Translations under genes and position numbers: made by a program
From: Stereum hirsutum FP-91666 SS1
Taxonomy: Eukaryota; Basidiomycota; Agaricomycetes; Russulales; Stereaceae
DNA: 64,000 nt
Direction of reading: 5' to 3'
Assembly: GCF_000264905.1 (NCBI RefSeq)
Contig: NW_006763143.1
Span: forward strand, 1,539,314 to 1,603,313
Notes under the pieces: generated by a model
What the model was told of the DNA's origin: nothing
What the model saw: the letters and a program-made list of their open reading frames with translations, nothing else
The model's database searches: none
Shown: piece by piece, positions 47,960 to 60,441 of the stretch
Layout of the letters: each line of letters starts with the position of its first letter
Position numbering within the stretch: the first letter of the stretch is position 1

Positions 47960-48959
47960 TCGAGCCGGCCACTTTATCTAGGACTTCTACTCTCACCTGG
48001 AAGATCACATTCATGCCCGTATGCTCAATATCGAAGAGCGTGAGCTCACCCCACGCGAGCGTAACGAAGTAGAAATCCCCGGCTATATCGCCACCGTCGC
48101 CTACGCATCAACTACACCACGTACGACATTCGTCGAGCACAAGATTCCGTTAATCCCCAGAAACGCCGCGATATCATGGTACTCTCGAACAATCACGACG
48201 ACGGTGCTCACCCATACTGGTACGCTCGTGTACTTGTTATTTTTCACTGCACGGTACGCCACCACGGGCTTGGGGGTCCTCTTCGGACTGGCAACGTCTG
48301 GAGTTCCTTTGGGTGCGCTGGTACACGGATCCAGTAAATGTTTGGGGCTGGGCGGCGAAGCGTCTTCCTCAAGTGTCCTTTGTCTCACGACAAACCAGAT
48401 GCGTTCGGTTTCATCAGCCCTGCCAACGTTATCCGAAGCGCTCACATTATCCCGGCGTTTGTTTATGGCCGGACATCGACACTCCTCGCAAGCCCTTCTC
48501 TAGCTCGTGCTAACGGTAACAACGAGGAGGAAGAGGAGAATGATTGGACTTCGGCATATGTAGACATGTATGTGGTGTCCATTTTCCTCCTATGCTCACA
48601 AACGTCGGATTACTCAGGTTTTTCACCACTCACCTGTATTTAGGTTTGTCGACCGAGATATGGTCATGCGGTTCCGTGGAAGTAGGGTCGGCCATCGAAG
48701 TACGGTCTCTTGCAACGCCGTGCTCCGACGTGAGGCACCCACTGCGAGTTCAGTGCAATGGGAAACAGAGGGTGAAGATAGCATGGATTCAGGGGGAATC
48801 GAGGCTGATGAAGAGGAAGAGAATAGCGATGATGAGGAGGATGAAGAGACGGATTCGGATTCGGATCCTGACTCGGACGACGAGTTCTACAATCTCGGGT
48901 CTGAGGAGGAGTATAGGGACGAGGATGTATTGTCCGATGGCGTATTCGGAGCACTTTGA
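47960..48959 (+). pseudogene. Plavaka-type transposase C-terminal remnant
   Basis: In shifting frames the plus strand reads DFYSHLEDHIHARML, INYTTYDIRRAQDSVNP, HPYWYARVL, VNVWGWAAKRLPQVSF, AFGFISPANVIRSAHIIPAF and, after a GTATGT...TTTAG intron, FVDRDMVMRFRGSRVGHRST. This block order is characteristic of the C-terminal part of Plavaka-type (CACTA-related) transposon proteins abundant in Agaricomycetes. The tail is highly acidic (EEEENSDDEEDEETDSDSD). At least two frameshifts are present and the catalytic core upstream is missing, cut off close to the LINE 5' end. Confidence 0.65.
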
Positions 48960-51900
48960 GTCTTTTACGGTACATGGCATAATCTTTAGTCTACGTACTG
49001 CTACAGATACACATTTTTACTACTCTGACTTGTGTGTTGGACGCGTCGTATCAACCACAGCATCCTTCTCTTTGACTACCGATGTGCACACTCCTCACCC
49101 TGGCCTCAAACTCACATAGTCTCGGGGTGGCACCACTATTGGAGTGAGGAGAGTTCTTCCATTGTCCTTGACCGTGCTTGATCGCATGGTCGTGCGCTGT
49201 TGTGTACTTTGTAACACTCAAGACAGCCCGGTAACTATCTAGGCTTCATTTGTATGCCACTCAACTGCACAATCATCAGATTTTGTGTTGAAAGCTCTTG
49301 CCCCAGAACGCTAAGCAAACACTCGTTATCAACAATATCAGGAAGCCCAGCTTCGGACTGAAGGTCAACACACAGCAGAGCTCGTGCAGATTGCCGCCCC
49401 ACCAACGTTCGAACGTGAGCCATCCGCTGTTAGCATCATTTTCATCGTTGACGTGAACGTTTGCATTACCCTTCATGTTCAGCAACACCTGATCACGCCA
49501 CCCACTTCTACCTCCTGTCCACATATCGCAGCACACTTACTTGCTTCACGCATCGACCCCGATCCCTATTGGCTGCTGTTCCCGACCCAAGCATCAAGGT
49601 GTCGGTGTCGACGGTCAGCGGTACCAATCCCACCGAGTTGACGTGATATTGTGAACGGTATTGCGGTGATGGAACGGTGATGGTCTCGGAGAGGAGCGAT
49701 GAGACGGGTACATTGATTGGACATTGTTCATCGAGGGCGCACTCTAAGCCTGGGCTGTGCATTGCACGAAGAACAAGTCAACACCTCTACTGAGCGTGTC
49801 AACGCATGCAACCAAGCAAACCACGACATCAGGCTATGCCATTGTGCAGCTGGCACAGTCGTCGTGGCCCTTCTCAGGAATACATGGACGACACGAAATG
49901 CGCAATCAGAAAGGCGTACCTTGGGGTCGCGTACACAACCCGAGCGTTCGCGACTACGAGAGAAAGCACCTCGAGTGGCACTATGCCATCTGGGCCACGT
50001 TCTGTGCTTCTGCAGTGCAGACTGCTCTCTTCGGCTCAACGAATCCGAGCCAATACATGTGCCCCGACCGAGATGTCTTGTGCGGGTGTTTGTCGGATCT
50101 GGAAAGACCTTTCACCGGTAGACATATAGACTAGGAGAAATCGTTGGTCAGTATCTGAGAAAAGCAATTCAAGCCAAAAGCAGCGACTGCGTTGACACGC
50201 GTGCCAGTCACGAAGTGGTCAAATGCCTTGTTATTCGTTGTGTATGGTTAAAGAGAGGAAAAGAGTATAGTTAATGACTTACACGGATTGGAGAGCCAAT
50301 GAGCGAATGGAATACCTGTTTAGATAGCATTGGTGCGAAGGACAGAGCGAGGTGAAAAGACAGGTGATGAAAGAAAGCGAGAGAGCGCCTCGACGCGTTG
50401 ACGCGACGGAGACCAACTTCGGCGCCAGCTTATGGCATCACAATTGACCATAATCGGCCACCAGCGCTTCTGGGTAAGAGGCAAGCGGGATCAAAATTCG
50501 TATAAACCTCCTACCTTCAGTCGCTCGCGCAGCCCCTCTCCTATCCCCGAAGATTTAACCGTCTCGCACTCGTTCCCCATTGGTGTCGAGCTCATCGTTC
50601 GAGGTTGTGAGGACGGTCCTCCTCGTCGCAGCGTGCTCGGATCAAGCGGGCAGTGAATGCGGCAGAGATGTGCGCGCGCGAAAAGCATTCGGAGTCCAAA
50701 AATCTGGTCTGGGATGCGGCTTTGGCCTGTGTAGGGGGGTTGACACCCCTTCCCAGGCGTTGCACCTAGAACGAGGTCGCGTCGACCCGACCCAACGGTT
50801 TGCCATCAGCCGAACCTCGGCAGCATCGTTTGGGTTGGGTATTTGGTCTACGCAACGTCCCAAACGGCCACGGGAAGTCATCCAGTTACAGTAATTTATC
50901 AACCCAAACTTGAACTTAGTGCAGCCTTACCTTGCAAGCGGGGTCAGAGCGGCGCTTTCTCGGTGATCCCTTTTGTTTCCCGCTCTGTAGCTGTCTGAGT
51001 TGTCTTTCCGCTCGCTCTCGTCCACGCTCTCCTTCTTCTTCTCTACATAAGTACCGGCAGCTCCAAATTTGATATACCTGGTACCCTCCTTCTAAAGAAA
51101 CTGAACAGTTCTCTCATTGTTACTTCTTGGCCTTCGTGACCACAGGAATCCCCTTCAACTCCTTCGAGCTCAACTGTCAACAGTCTCAACGCCCCGCCGC
51201 TGCTAGCCGCAGATCATACCTAGGCTCACCATCCGTTATATTTGACGTGAAGGGAATCGTACACTCATAGATCATACCTCTTCATACCACAGCGCCGACG
51301 TCACGTTGTTATTTCATCGTGATATTTTGAGGGAAAATCCAACATGGACACAAAACTGGACCGAATGACGACGACGCGTTCTTCGAACCAGCGAGGCACG
51401 CCACCTCACACTCACACTCACACTCTCGACAGCTATCAAGCAGCAAACTCTCCGTCTCCCTGGACGAACGGGAATACAGAGCGTCTCTCGAAAGCATAAG
51501 ATATTGGACGTATCAAAGCAGCTCTCGGCCGACCTTCATGATCGTTCAAGGTTCGGCTGTTTCGCTACACCTTATCTCTCTCAGCCATAACTAACGAGCG
51601 ACGACGGGCAGTTCAAAGTTGAAGAATAAAATTTGAGAGTTTCTCCGTGCCTTAGCACTTGAACCACCACCCCGCTCCTCGACACCTCCCCTACAGCCTC
51701 CGTCTCAGCCTCCGCCCGCTTTTCAGACCTCATCTCCACCACCTCCACCACCTCGCACCCGTAGGACAACCTCCATCAAAACCCCTCTATCCGAAGCCCG
51801 CGACAGTTTCATGACTTGTTCACCCTCATCGAGTGCTCCGTCGCCCGCAGCCAAGGGTTGCTTGTGGAGAAATATTTGAAGGTGGCCAGGATCGATTGGT

Positions 51901-54290
51901 GGTTTGTGAGATGTTGGTGGTAAAGATCGACGAGATAGATGCGGAGGTCTAGAGGATGTCGCTTGGGTATGAATGTAGAGGAGGGAAGGAGACGGTTTTA
52001 GGAGACGTTTCAGAAGTCTTTAGAGGAGAGAGTCAGTTCCTGTCTGCTTTGGCTCCGCTCGTGTGTGGAGAGCTTATGTTGACGTTCGCAGGCGTACGAC
52101 TGGCGAACCACATGCTGAGAATTTGCATGGGCTGCATCATTTTCAGGGATTGGAATACGGGACGAGTACGTTGAACCATCTGGACGACTCGCTTGTACTT
52201 CGGACAGACTCCCCGTGCATGTTCGAACACGGCGAAGTCTGCATCGCATTTTCCAAGCCACAGGTATGCCACTCCACATTTTTTCTTCCTCATCTCCACG
52301 CATGACTAAGCCTCTACTTATTGCTGATACGTGTGATCCAAGAGCCATTCTCGCGAAGCAGATCTCTACCTCGGCATTCAACAATGTATGGCCCGCGCAA
52401 CAACGCTCATCAAAATGCTATTCGTCGCGTCTTTTGATATGCTCATGCAAGATATCCGACGGAGCTCATAAAAGAAGGTTCGTTCTCTCTGCTGACGATC
52501 ATCGTACCTACGCCACACTAGTACGCCACACTAGTTTGCATCACGTCACACCATCTTCTCCCTCTCATGCCCCTTTTGTCCCTCTCGTCCTCTTCCTCGT
52601 CATGTTATACCGACTCACTGACTGCCAACCTAGACGAATACGACATCCCTTTGACGGCCCAGAAACCGTCCTCTACACCCACTTCTAGCCCGTCCGCATC
52701 GTCCGGTCCTCTCGAAGCTCGGGGGTCGGCATCGCAGCATGATCAGTTGGCTTCTTCGTTCCAGTACTTTCCTCTTTCATCCACCTCCCGACTCTTGGCC
52801 CTTTGTTTTCTTCGCTTCAATAGTGTCGTCCTCCTTTCCTTTTTTTCCTGCGATTTCATCGCTTGACCTTTTGCACAATGCTCAAACGTGGGTGCCACAC
52901 TATTCCTCGGCCCGGTTCGTATGTAACTAGTGTGATATAATTGCTGACACGAATTCATAGTTTTCTCATATAGGAGGGATCTATGGCGTGGTTCACGGCG
53001 ACGAATAGGATCGTGTAGGGAAGGTTCGTCGAGGTATTGGGAGGGTTGGGAGTGGGGAGGAGGAGCTCGTCGAGGTGGTACGTCCGACTCTTTGGATTTT
53101 CATTCATCGTCGTCGTCATCAACATCATCGTGATAAGACCTATCCTTCAATGAATAGCGACAGACGAGTGCGGGTGTAGCTTTCTGAAGCAGCTCTGCAC
53201 GGCCGGGCGGGAACGCTATCAGTACTGTATCAATTCGGGGGAGTATGAGCTTTAGTGTATTTTACTTAAATTTCATTTCGTTCTTGTCTTCTCGCATTCC
53301 TTTATACCGTTGTATTCGGTTTTTTCTATCTCATCTTTGGATCGACCTTTATCCTTTCGCGTCTCTATGCTAGGTTTGACGATCTCTGATCGCTCTCCTC
53401 CCCTCTCCTCCCCTCTCCCATCTCAACAGAGCGTTTTCGCAACCCGGCCAATCAGCTGTCGCTGCGACAGCGACAGAGTAAGTCGGCACACTGGCGCTTC
53501 GTTGGCGGTGCTGTTAGGCTCGCTCCACGACAGATCTCTGGGCGACCTCGACAGCTCCACCGGCGCAACAGCTGTCGCACTCGATAGCGAAAACGCTCTA
53601 ACGAACGATCTCGATGCAACTTCGCTATACCGATCCCACTCTATCCACGGGCACAAAGAATGCACCTACCGACTCTCTACGCCCAATCGACCATGTACCC
53701 AACGCGCTCGATCAATTAACGCATCAAACTCACCAACAAACTCGCCACATACGCTCACGAAATCAAGAACTCGTAATCGACGGACCTGACGCACCCGACT
53801 AGTATCCACCTCCCGTCCACAAATCATACACGAAGGCTGACCAGACTAACTCCTCGCCACCGCCACCGCCACCGCCACCTATAGGGCACTGAACCGGACC
53901 AAAAGCTTCATCGCACGTGAAGGGATGTGAGTAGATGTAGCGGCAGAACACACCCATCACTCTAGGGACTGATCGGCAACTTTGCTTCGCCAATATTGAG
54001 GGAGATATCGAGAGGGAGGCGCTCATGGGTAATTTGGATGCGGATAGTCCGTCGACATCGGCAACGGTGGAAGGCGTTTGTAAAGAGCATATATTTGGCA
54101 TGATCAATGCAGGTAGGTTTGTACAAGCCGTCACGAAGAGGGGCACACGGCATCCAAGAAAACAAAATGTCAATGAGAAACAAGAATGATGCCGTCGAAA
54201 ACAAATCGACGTGACAGGATGAAACCGGCACAGCGGGGAAAACGCGCACGCCAGACGTCCTGCGGACAACGAATCGACAGGGGGCAGTTC
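48960..54290. other. Gene-poor stretch of more than 5 kb
   Basis: No recognisable protein family. A few unassigned ORFs exist, such as 49757-50134 plus (125 codons, tryptophan-containing) and 52010-52384 minus. Short inverted words occur near 50780-50850. The part 53310-53790 is open on the plus strand but serine/threonine-rich and without landmarks. This may be old, fully decayed DNA. Confidence 0.4.
53856..53879. repeat. GCCACC microsatellite
   Basis: Four tandem copies of the hexamer GCCACC. Confidence 0.9.
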
Positions 54291-54292
54291 GC

Positions 54293-55710
54293 TCATTTCT
54301 TCCTCGGCCTCAACGATGCTCTGCGCCGCTTCACGGCCTTGTCCTCCACCTCTCTGTCCGCGCGGTTCGGCGGAATCCACCCCCTCTCGGCCACCCTCTC
54401 CTGCTCGCTCTTCCTTCCACTCCCGCGCGGTCGTCCGACCTTCCTCTTTTTGGCCCCAGCGCGTGATCTGCTTCCGTCGCCTCCATTTCCTTCATCACCC
54501 ACCCCCTCCTCACCACGAACGTCATCGTCTTCTCCACACTCTCCAGGTCCACTACCATGATCCTCGCGTTCCGTCTGCGTTTCACCGGCCTCTTGGTGCG
54601 TCGACGTCGTACCTAACACGAAAACACGCCGACGAGACGTGATCAGCGTCCCAGGCTGCACGCCTCCGGCCCAATGAGATCTCACACTCACCTCTCCCCT
54701 CCGTAACAGGTCGCACTCGAGGGGACTACAGCCGAAACAGAGTCAGCATGGCACAACATTCCGCACCGTCACGGCCAACACTCACTCGGTCGCGATCGGA
54801 GGCCCCACGAGCTTCGCCATTTTCTCCATCTTCCGCTGTCAAGGGCCCGCCCAGAGCTTCCGCATCGTCAAGGTCCCAACAGATACGGAGGCCAACACAG
54901 CTCACTCACCCTCGATTGGCCTCCCTGGGTCAGCCCCTCCTTCTCCATCACGAACGCCACCGTTATTCACTTTAAGCTGCGGCCCTTCCTCTGCGCCAAC
55001 ACCTCTCACACGACCTGCGCCAAATTGGCCATCGTCGTCAAGGCATGCACCCTCCGCAGTGAACTGAACGCACTCACCGCCGTCTGTCTGCGTCTCCTGC
55101 ACAAGAAACCCGGATAGTCAACGCCACAGTCCAATGTTCAAAGAACAAAAGGTACTCACCATCGCCCCGCTCCCATCATCTCCCCCTCCTCCTCCTCCTC
55201 CTATCCCGTCAACTCCTCCTTCTCTTCCTTCTCCGTGCCCGTCATCTCCTCCGCTATCCTCGACGGCGACCCCGCTCCGCGTACCTACCGAAGGCCCCGC
55301 GTCGCCCTCGTCGACATCGCCATTCTGCAGCCTCAATTGATCCAGTGGATCGCGCGCGTCGTCGTTGATCCCTTGGAGCCTCTCGATCTCGCGCTTAGGC
55401 TTCACGTCGACGTCGTCGATGTCGCTTCGCTCCATCCCCAGTCCATCGCAGGTCGCTCTGACCACTTCTCGGAGCCTGCTGATGCCAGCCTCCTCCTCGG
55501 ACTTGATCCTCATTGCGCTCTCCTCCGTTTTTACCTGACGGAGAGCACGGAACAAACAGTGAGCCGGTGGACTCCAATCTGCGCGGTCACCGCTTGACAC
55601 GCGCGATGATCACCACAATACCCACGACAGACTCACTGTCACTTCCAGGCCTCCGCCTTCTGAAGGCTCGACCTTGGGTGCGGGCGGTGGTGGTGACCGT
55701 TTACGCTTCA
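54293..55710 (-). CDS. Putative AT-hook nuclear protein, multi-exon
   Basis: A start at 55710 gives MSMKRKRSPPPPAPKVEPSE, ending at a GTGAG donor. The following long exon (about 55590-55125) has a charged helical stretch (FRALRQVKTEESAMRIKSEE) and an acidic/glycine-rich tail. After further short exons bounded by GTGAGT donors, the last exon (about 54640-54293) contains KKRKVGRPRGSGRK, an AT-hook (GRPRG) embedded in basic residues, and ends KRRRASLRPRKK. AT-hooks bind the minor groove of AT-rich DNA, so a nuclear, chromatin-associated role is likely. The exon junctions between 55.1 and 54.65 kb are not resolved and some could be out of frame. Confidence 0.45.
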
Positions 55711-56029
55711 TGCTCATATTGAGTAGCGATGTGGCGTATGAGGTAGATATGCGGGCAAGACAGAGACGGAGACGTCTTCAAGCGCCCGACGCCACGCCTG
55801 CATCCCGGTTCCTAACACGGCGCCGACACACGTGGCCGCCATCCGATCTCCGCCTCTAACATTTGTGTGTGTGGCGAAATTACCTTGCTTAAGCTTTCCT
55901 CGTTTGCCTTAACTATCGATCCCAGATAATAGGGGCTATCACTTATTGACTGGGCATCATTCTAGTCGAAATCTTGCAATCTCAACGCGACGTTGATCTG
56001 AAAAGAGAACGATGGAGGCAGTCAAGATG

Positions 56030-56228
56030 CAGTCGTACCCGCAGAAGTGACTGCAGAGCTCACTCAGATCCTGTCGAATCCTGTCCTAGAAGACAACGAG
56101 ATCCGTTCAAAGTTAGTGATTTTTTGATTTATATGGTCGTCTGGAGGCTTAAGGGATGGCTACAGTGCAGAAAAAGGCGGCCAACGCGAGGCTCGCGCAG
56201 ACGCCAGAGGTCTATGTGCTCGCGCTCC
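56030..56228 (+). pseudogene. KAP121: Kap121 N-terminal exon fragment
   Basis: The plus strand reads AEVTAELTQILSNPVLEDNE and IRS to a GTTAGT donor. After a TACAG acceptor it continues AEK...AANARLAQTPEVYVLAL with one extra G in GAAAAAGGCG that breaks the frame. This is the amino-terminal block of the importin-beta-3 family, about residues 10-50. It is exactly the part that is missing from the minus-strand relic at 9.7-15.1 kb. No further karyopherin sequence follows directly. Confidence 0.7.
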
Positions 56229-56454
56229 CGTTACGATCAAGCGAGCCGTTACCGTCCACTACGCACCCCTCTAGTCCGTCATCGCATCAGCACCAGCCGA
56301 CCGCTCTCCGCGATGATGATATCGATACCCATAGCCTCTCTGGGATACCTACCGCTCATAGCCTTTCTGGGCTACCTACCACAACGACACCGATTCGGAA
56401 GGGCCACACGACGACTTAGCCATTCACTTCTAACCACTTGTACAATGATCCAGC

Positions 56455-57130
56455 ATACATGCGTGCGGCAGAGGAATTGAAAGGAAAGTTCGTGGAGATA
56501 CCGACCCGTGAATTGCTCGATCAACTTCAGGGATGCCAACCCCGCAGCATGACCTTGGGCCGCTGAAGAAACTTAAAGATGTTACACTGGAAGACCAATC
56601 TTATAATTTATTTGTGCGTGGTTTGTGTTCATCTACCGTCCCGTTCGTGCTGATTGCTCCATAGATCAAGGCGATGCAACCCTGCCTGGGTAAGGGCTGG
56701 AAATTGAAGGATATCCACAACCACGCAGATCCAGACTCGAAAACCCCCTTGGGCAACAGTGACGTAAAACTCGATCTTGCGCTCTACGCTCCCGACATGT
56801 ACGATGACGCTCGGCCCTGTCGGTCAAAAGCGGCAGCGCTGTTCGGCGAAGCCAAAATACTCGAGAAGAGCGAGCCTTTCCGTCTGCCACCTGGTGTGGC
56901 CCACGTCAAACCTCGGGTAGGATCGTCGTCGCCGTCTCGCTCGGCATCTCCATTCTCGTCAGCGACTTCTCGTCCGATATCTCCATTCTCGACAGCCTCC
57001 TTGCGTTCGGCCTCGCCATTCCCGTAGGCACTCAGTGGAGAGCTCAATGGTTTGAGTACGAAAGGCGGCGCTACCTGGGTTCAACCTTCGACGAGCGGGA
57101 TGAAGTCGCACAAATAGTTCCAGGGCGGGA
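56455..57130 (+). pseudogene. FunK1 fungal-type kinase, N-terminal fragment
   Basis: AAEELKGKFVEIPTRELLDQ, then GPLKKLKDVTLED and, after a CCATAG acceptor, AMQPCLGKGWKLKD and IHNHADPDSKTPLGNSDVKL. Then come DLALYAPDMYDDARPCR and FGEAKI, and later ALSTQWRAQWFEYE in another frame. These are the blocks of the N-terminal domain of FunK1 protein kinases, a family expanded in basidiomycetes. The catalytic kinase domain is absent: after 57130 the sequence changes to an unrelated frame. A stop or frameshift separates the two first blocks and the ORF closes at 57027. Confidence 0.65.
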
Positions 57131-57790
57131 TTCGATGGTACACGCATACGGTCGTATCCGCCTGGGAGCCACCCCGACATCGATCTCCGATCTCTGCTTG
57201 TTGACGAACATACCTCGCCTCTTCCTGTCGACGCCGTCACTGCGCTCTCTCGTACAATCGGGGCTCAGGGTGGAATAAGTTCGGAGCAGTCTATTAGCGA
57301 GCGCGGCAGTGAAGATAGGGAGGACAGTACGGCCCGCATGCTGGGGATGCTCAATGGCCAGGGGAGCTCCAGGAGGGAAGGCGACTTGAGGGTGGCGCCA
57401 CAAGTTATCACACACAAAGTCTCAAGCAAGGAGACTATGGATGCGAAGCAGAGGAGACGACGTAGCTCGTCCGTCAATGCCATATTAGCCTCTGACTCTA
57501 CCACGTCCAACTTTCCATCTTCGTCGCTCACCAGACTTGTATCTTCCCATTCTCCGCGCAAGACGTCAATTCCTCGTCGTGTGGACCTTCCACTCTCAGT
57601 TCCTCCAACTTCGCCCTCTACCCCGCCCAGAGCCCTCACACTTCGCGCGGCTCAGCCTTCTCCTCCACGCTCCACATTCATATCTCCTTCGACCGCGCCG
57701 ACTAAATCTCATAGACCCTCAAGATCCGTCTCCTCCAACACCAACGCGCCTCGGAATTGGCCAAGGGTGATGGGCAGGGCCCTAAGGTGC
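57107..57790 (+). CDS. Hypothetical serine/proline-rich exon
   Basis: About 225 codons are open in one frame, starting near GFDGTRIRSYPPGSHPDIDL, running through MLGMLNGQGSSRREGD and SPRKTSIPRRVDLPLSVPPT, and ending near NWPRVMGRA at a GTGCGT donor. It is a low-complexity Ser/Pro/Arg protein with no catalytic motif, as in many fungal regulatory proteins. It might splice to the hydantoinase-like exon that follows, but that domain would be far too short, so I treat them as separate pieces. Confidence 0.35.
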
Positions 57791-57911
57791 GTTCAAACTT
57801 CTTTCTATCAGTTTTCCATCTCCTCATCCCTCAATTGTACACTTTACTACACCCCCCGATATCTACCCCTGTCCTCATCGTTTCTAACTTCTTTGTGTAC
57901 AATGCATGCAG

Positions 57912-58160
57912 ATCGTAACGACCGTACCAGACCTCATCGCTGCACTGGATGCCCAATCTGGCTGTGCCCTTGGTACGCCGGACTATAAATACGGACTCAG
58001 GGTGCTGGTGCTCGGTATCACGGCCGCGCCTCAGTGGACGAATACGGAGCGGGGGTTGGAGCTAGGAAAAAGAGACAGAGCCAGAGAAGGAAGGGGGGAA
58101 AGGGGAGCTATTGGTGGAAAAGCGAGTGGGCGAGGTTTGGGTGCGAGTGCTCGCTCTATT
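57912..58160 (+). pseudogene. DUF917 / hydantoinase-like C-terminal fragment
   Basis: After a CATGCAG acceptor the frame reads IVTTVPDLIAALDAQSG, LGTPDYKYGLRVLVLGI and TAAPQWTNTERGLELG, which is the C-terminal barrel block of the DUF917 (S-methyl-thiohydantoin desulfurase-like / oxoprolinase-related) family. The family normally continues with a GP-(R/K)-AFGYD-type end; here it diverges into RDRAREGRGERG and a stop. The rest of the enzyme is not present upstream. It is a gene scrap of about 45 residues. Confidence 0.55.
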
Positions 58161-58609
58161 GTTGAGGAGGGGCTTGAGTGAGGATATCTATGGGGTGTCT
58201 TGGCGATTACAGATGTAGAGGACGGTGACGAGAGGAAGATGGGAGAGAAGCTGGAGCCGGTTATTGTCGGGTGGGGAAGTTGGCTAGACGGGGCGAATGG
58301 AGGGAAGGAGAGGGAACAGAGCGCAGAGAGATAATGACGGGGCTGACGAAAAGAGAATGTGCTGCTTTGGGAAGGTCTGGATGCATTCATACAAGTAGGT
58401 AGGGCTATACAATGTCCCTTTTTTCTTTCTATCTCGATTCGCTCGGTGGGCATGACTCTTCGTTTGATGCAAGAAAGAAACACTTTTCCAAGTACGCCGT
58501 CGCGTGCGCTGGTCCGACTGTCAACATCCCACTCGCTACATTTGGGCCCCAATATCACGATGGTACTCTCAAGAGATAAGTTTGTGCGCGTCTCCATCCA
58601 TACCGTGCC

Positions 58610-58682
58610 ATCAGAGGCGCATTTTCAACGACCAACAACTATTCTCGGTGGTCATCCCTACGCTAGAGGCTCCAGAGTCGAG
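58610..58682 (+). pseudogene. KAP121: Kap121 internal exon fragment
   Basis: The segment encodes QQLFSVVIPTLEAPES and is followed by a GTACGT donor, as in the corresponding exon on the minus strand at about 11640-11690. About 40 bp align at roughly 85 percent, after which both sides diverge. It is a second copy of this exon, so at least two karyopherin gene copies contributed DNA to this window. Confidence 0.6.
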
Positions 58683-58689
58683 GTACGTA

Positions 58690-59700
58690 TCTCCTATCCC
58701 GTGGTTGTCTTTCCCGCATCCTCTAACGCCTCTTGCTTCACGTGCTGTGCCATTTCGCCGAATCCATCGGCTGTCTTTTATTTCGCCCTCCACGACCCTT
58801 TGTTGGCCCCGTTCGTGCTTCACCCACTATCTTCCTTCTCCAAATTATATTTTCATGGGGGATTTAGCTTTATCTGCCTACACCAGAAGGGCGACGAACG
58901 ACAATGGGGAGATAAACGGCAACACAAAGGGTGCACGAACAAGGAATGTATGGATCTAAGTAGAAGAGAAATAGAGTTTCGACATTTTTCGTGCGATGAA
59001 GAGAAAAATGGAGAACGATACTCAGATAAGCGGACAGCAAAATACTGAGCTCCACTCCCAAGAGGCTGTGTCCTCGACGAATTCTTCAGGGCCCGAATGG
59101 TCGTGGTCCCGGTCGCGGTAGGGGTCGAGAAAAGGGTGGACTGCGCATCAGGGCCATAGATGTCGAGAGCAGAGGAAATCCAAGAGGAGCCAAGAAGCGT
59201 CGTCCTTTCTCAGTTTCGTTCCCAATTCGTTCCACCCCTTCAGCTCATTATTCACCACAAGATCGTCCCACTTCTTTGTACTATACTTCTGAAGGTGTTC
59301 ACGCGGCCTCCCTTTCTCATTAGCCCAACTCCCTTCGTCGAGTCGAAGAGAGTACAAATCAGGGACAGTCCATCGGAACACGTACCTCATCAACATAGAC
59401 GCAATCTCACCGGACGACTTGCAACGCAAAACGTTTACTTTGATCAGGCACTAGGTATCTGACCGTTGGCGCTTGACGTACTAGTTGAGAGCGAACAATG
59501 GCGAGGTCGAGCGTTTCTCGAGAGAGACATATAGGCGCTGTATGGCTTCGATGGCAGGATGGGTGGTGTAGGGCCAACGCCATGGCGACTCGACAAGGCA
59601 GCACCAGCGGCAATGTTATGGCTGGCACGGGTACGTCCGAACCCTCGGTCGCTTGGCTGAGTATCAAGAAGTTCATCGTGGAGCCCTGATAGACCGTATG
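58690..59700. other. Stretch with unassigned ORFs
   Basis: Overlapping ORFs of 60-110 codons are present on both strands. A minus-strand frame (59429-59148; KKWDDLVVNNELKGWNELGT) has non-random composition and may be a remnant exon, but I assign no family. Confidence 0.3.
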
Positions 59701-59701
59701 T

Positions 59702-60441
59702 TCATGCATAGAAAACAGCCTTAATTTGTGAACATACACAACCCATCCAAACTGCTAGTGACGGAGAATGTCGGAACGAAGAAGGTCCTGAGGCAGGTTC
59801 GGATACGCTCGTGGATAAGGCCGTCCTCGACCCACCGCCCCCCTCCTCTGACCAGTGTTGAATTTGGGTAAGACGAATTAGTCCCTGCATTTGAATGTCA
59901 GGCCTGACTAAGAGAAAGAAATATGAGCGCATACTCACTTTTCTTGAACGCCAGTTGGTGCCTGGTCTTGCTTATAGTGAGCCGAGAACGAATCCTGACC
60001 AAACAGATTTATGGGATAAGCACAATCCTATGTCAGTACAGATATATCACACTCACTAGTACGCCAGTCATGCTGGCATGCAAAGCAGACATGCCGTCGC
60101 ATACCTGTCGATATCGACGATGGTACAGCGTTGCGATTCGGGCGCAGTGAGCCTTGAGATCATCGTACCCTTCCTCCACACGAGCATTCAGAGTAGAGAC
60201 GTTGTTATCAATGACCACTATATCCCGCCAATTATCTGTACAGATCTTGTCCGTCTCCGAGCATCTGTCATTGATAGCATTTATCTCTGACAACAGCCGC
60301 GAGGCCATTTCTTCAAATCGGATCTGGTTCTCGACAGTGCGTCGAAGTCGGGTTTCGACCGCGACGATGCGAGCAAGAAGCTCAGCGTGGGTGATAGGCA
60401 ACTCTTCGTGTGCTGGGTCTGAGTCGATGGTGGATGCCATG
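59702..60441 (-). CDS. Hypothetical coiled-coil protein
   Basis: The likely start is MASTIDSDPAHEELPI at 60441, within a longer open frame. The first exon is helical and charged (ITHAELLARIVAVETRLRRT; VSTLNARVEEGYDDLKAH), consistent with a coiled coil, and ends at a GTGAGT donor near 60056. A second exon (about 60028-59940; AYPINLFGQDSFSAHYKQDQ) and a third (about 59890-59702; LIRLTQIQHWSEEGG) are suggested by splice borders but the last junction is uncertain. No domain name fits; small agaricomycete coiled-coil proteins of this kind are common and uncharacterised. Confidence 0.45.

Noticed and set aside
53799..54380. 193-codon minus-strand ORF
   Set aside because: It contains the GCCACC microsatellite as poly-glycine, hydrophobic patches without order and a frame conflicting with the AT-hook exon; not supported.
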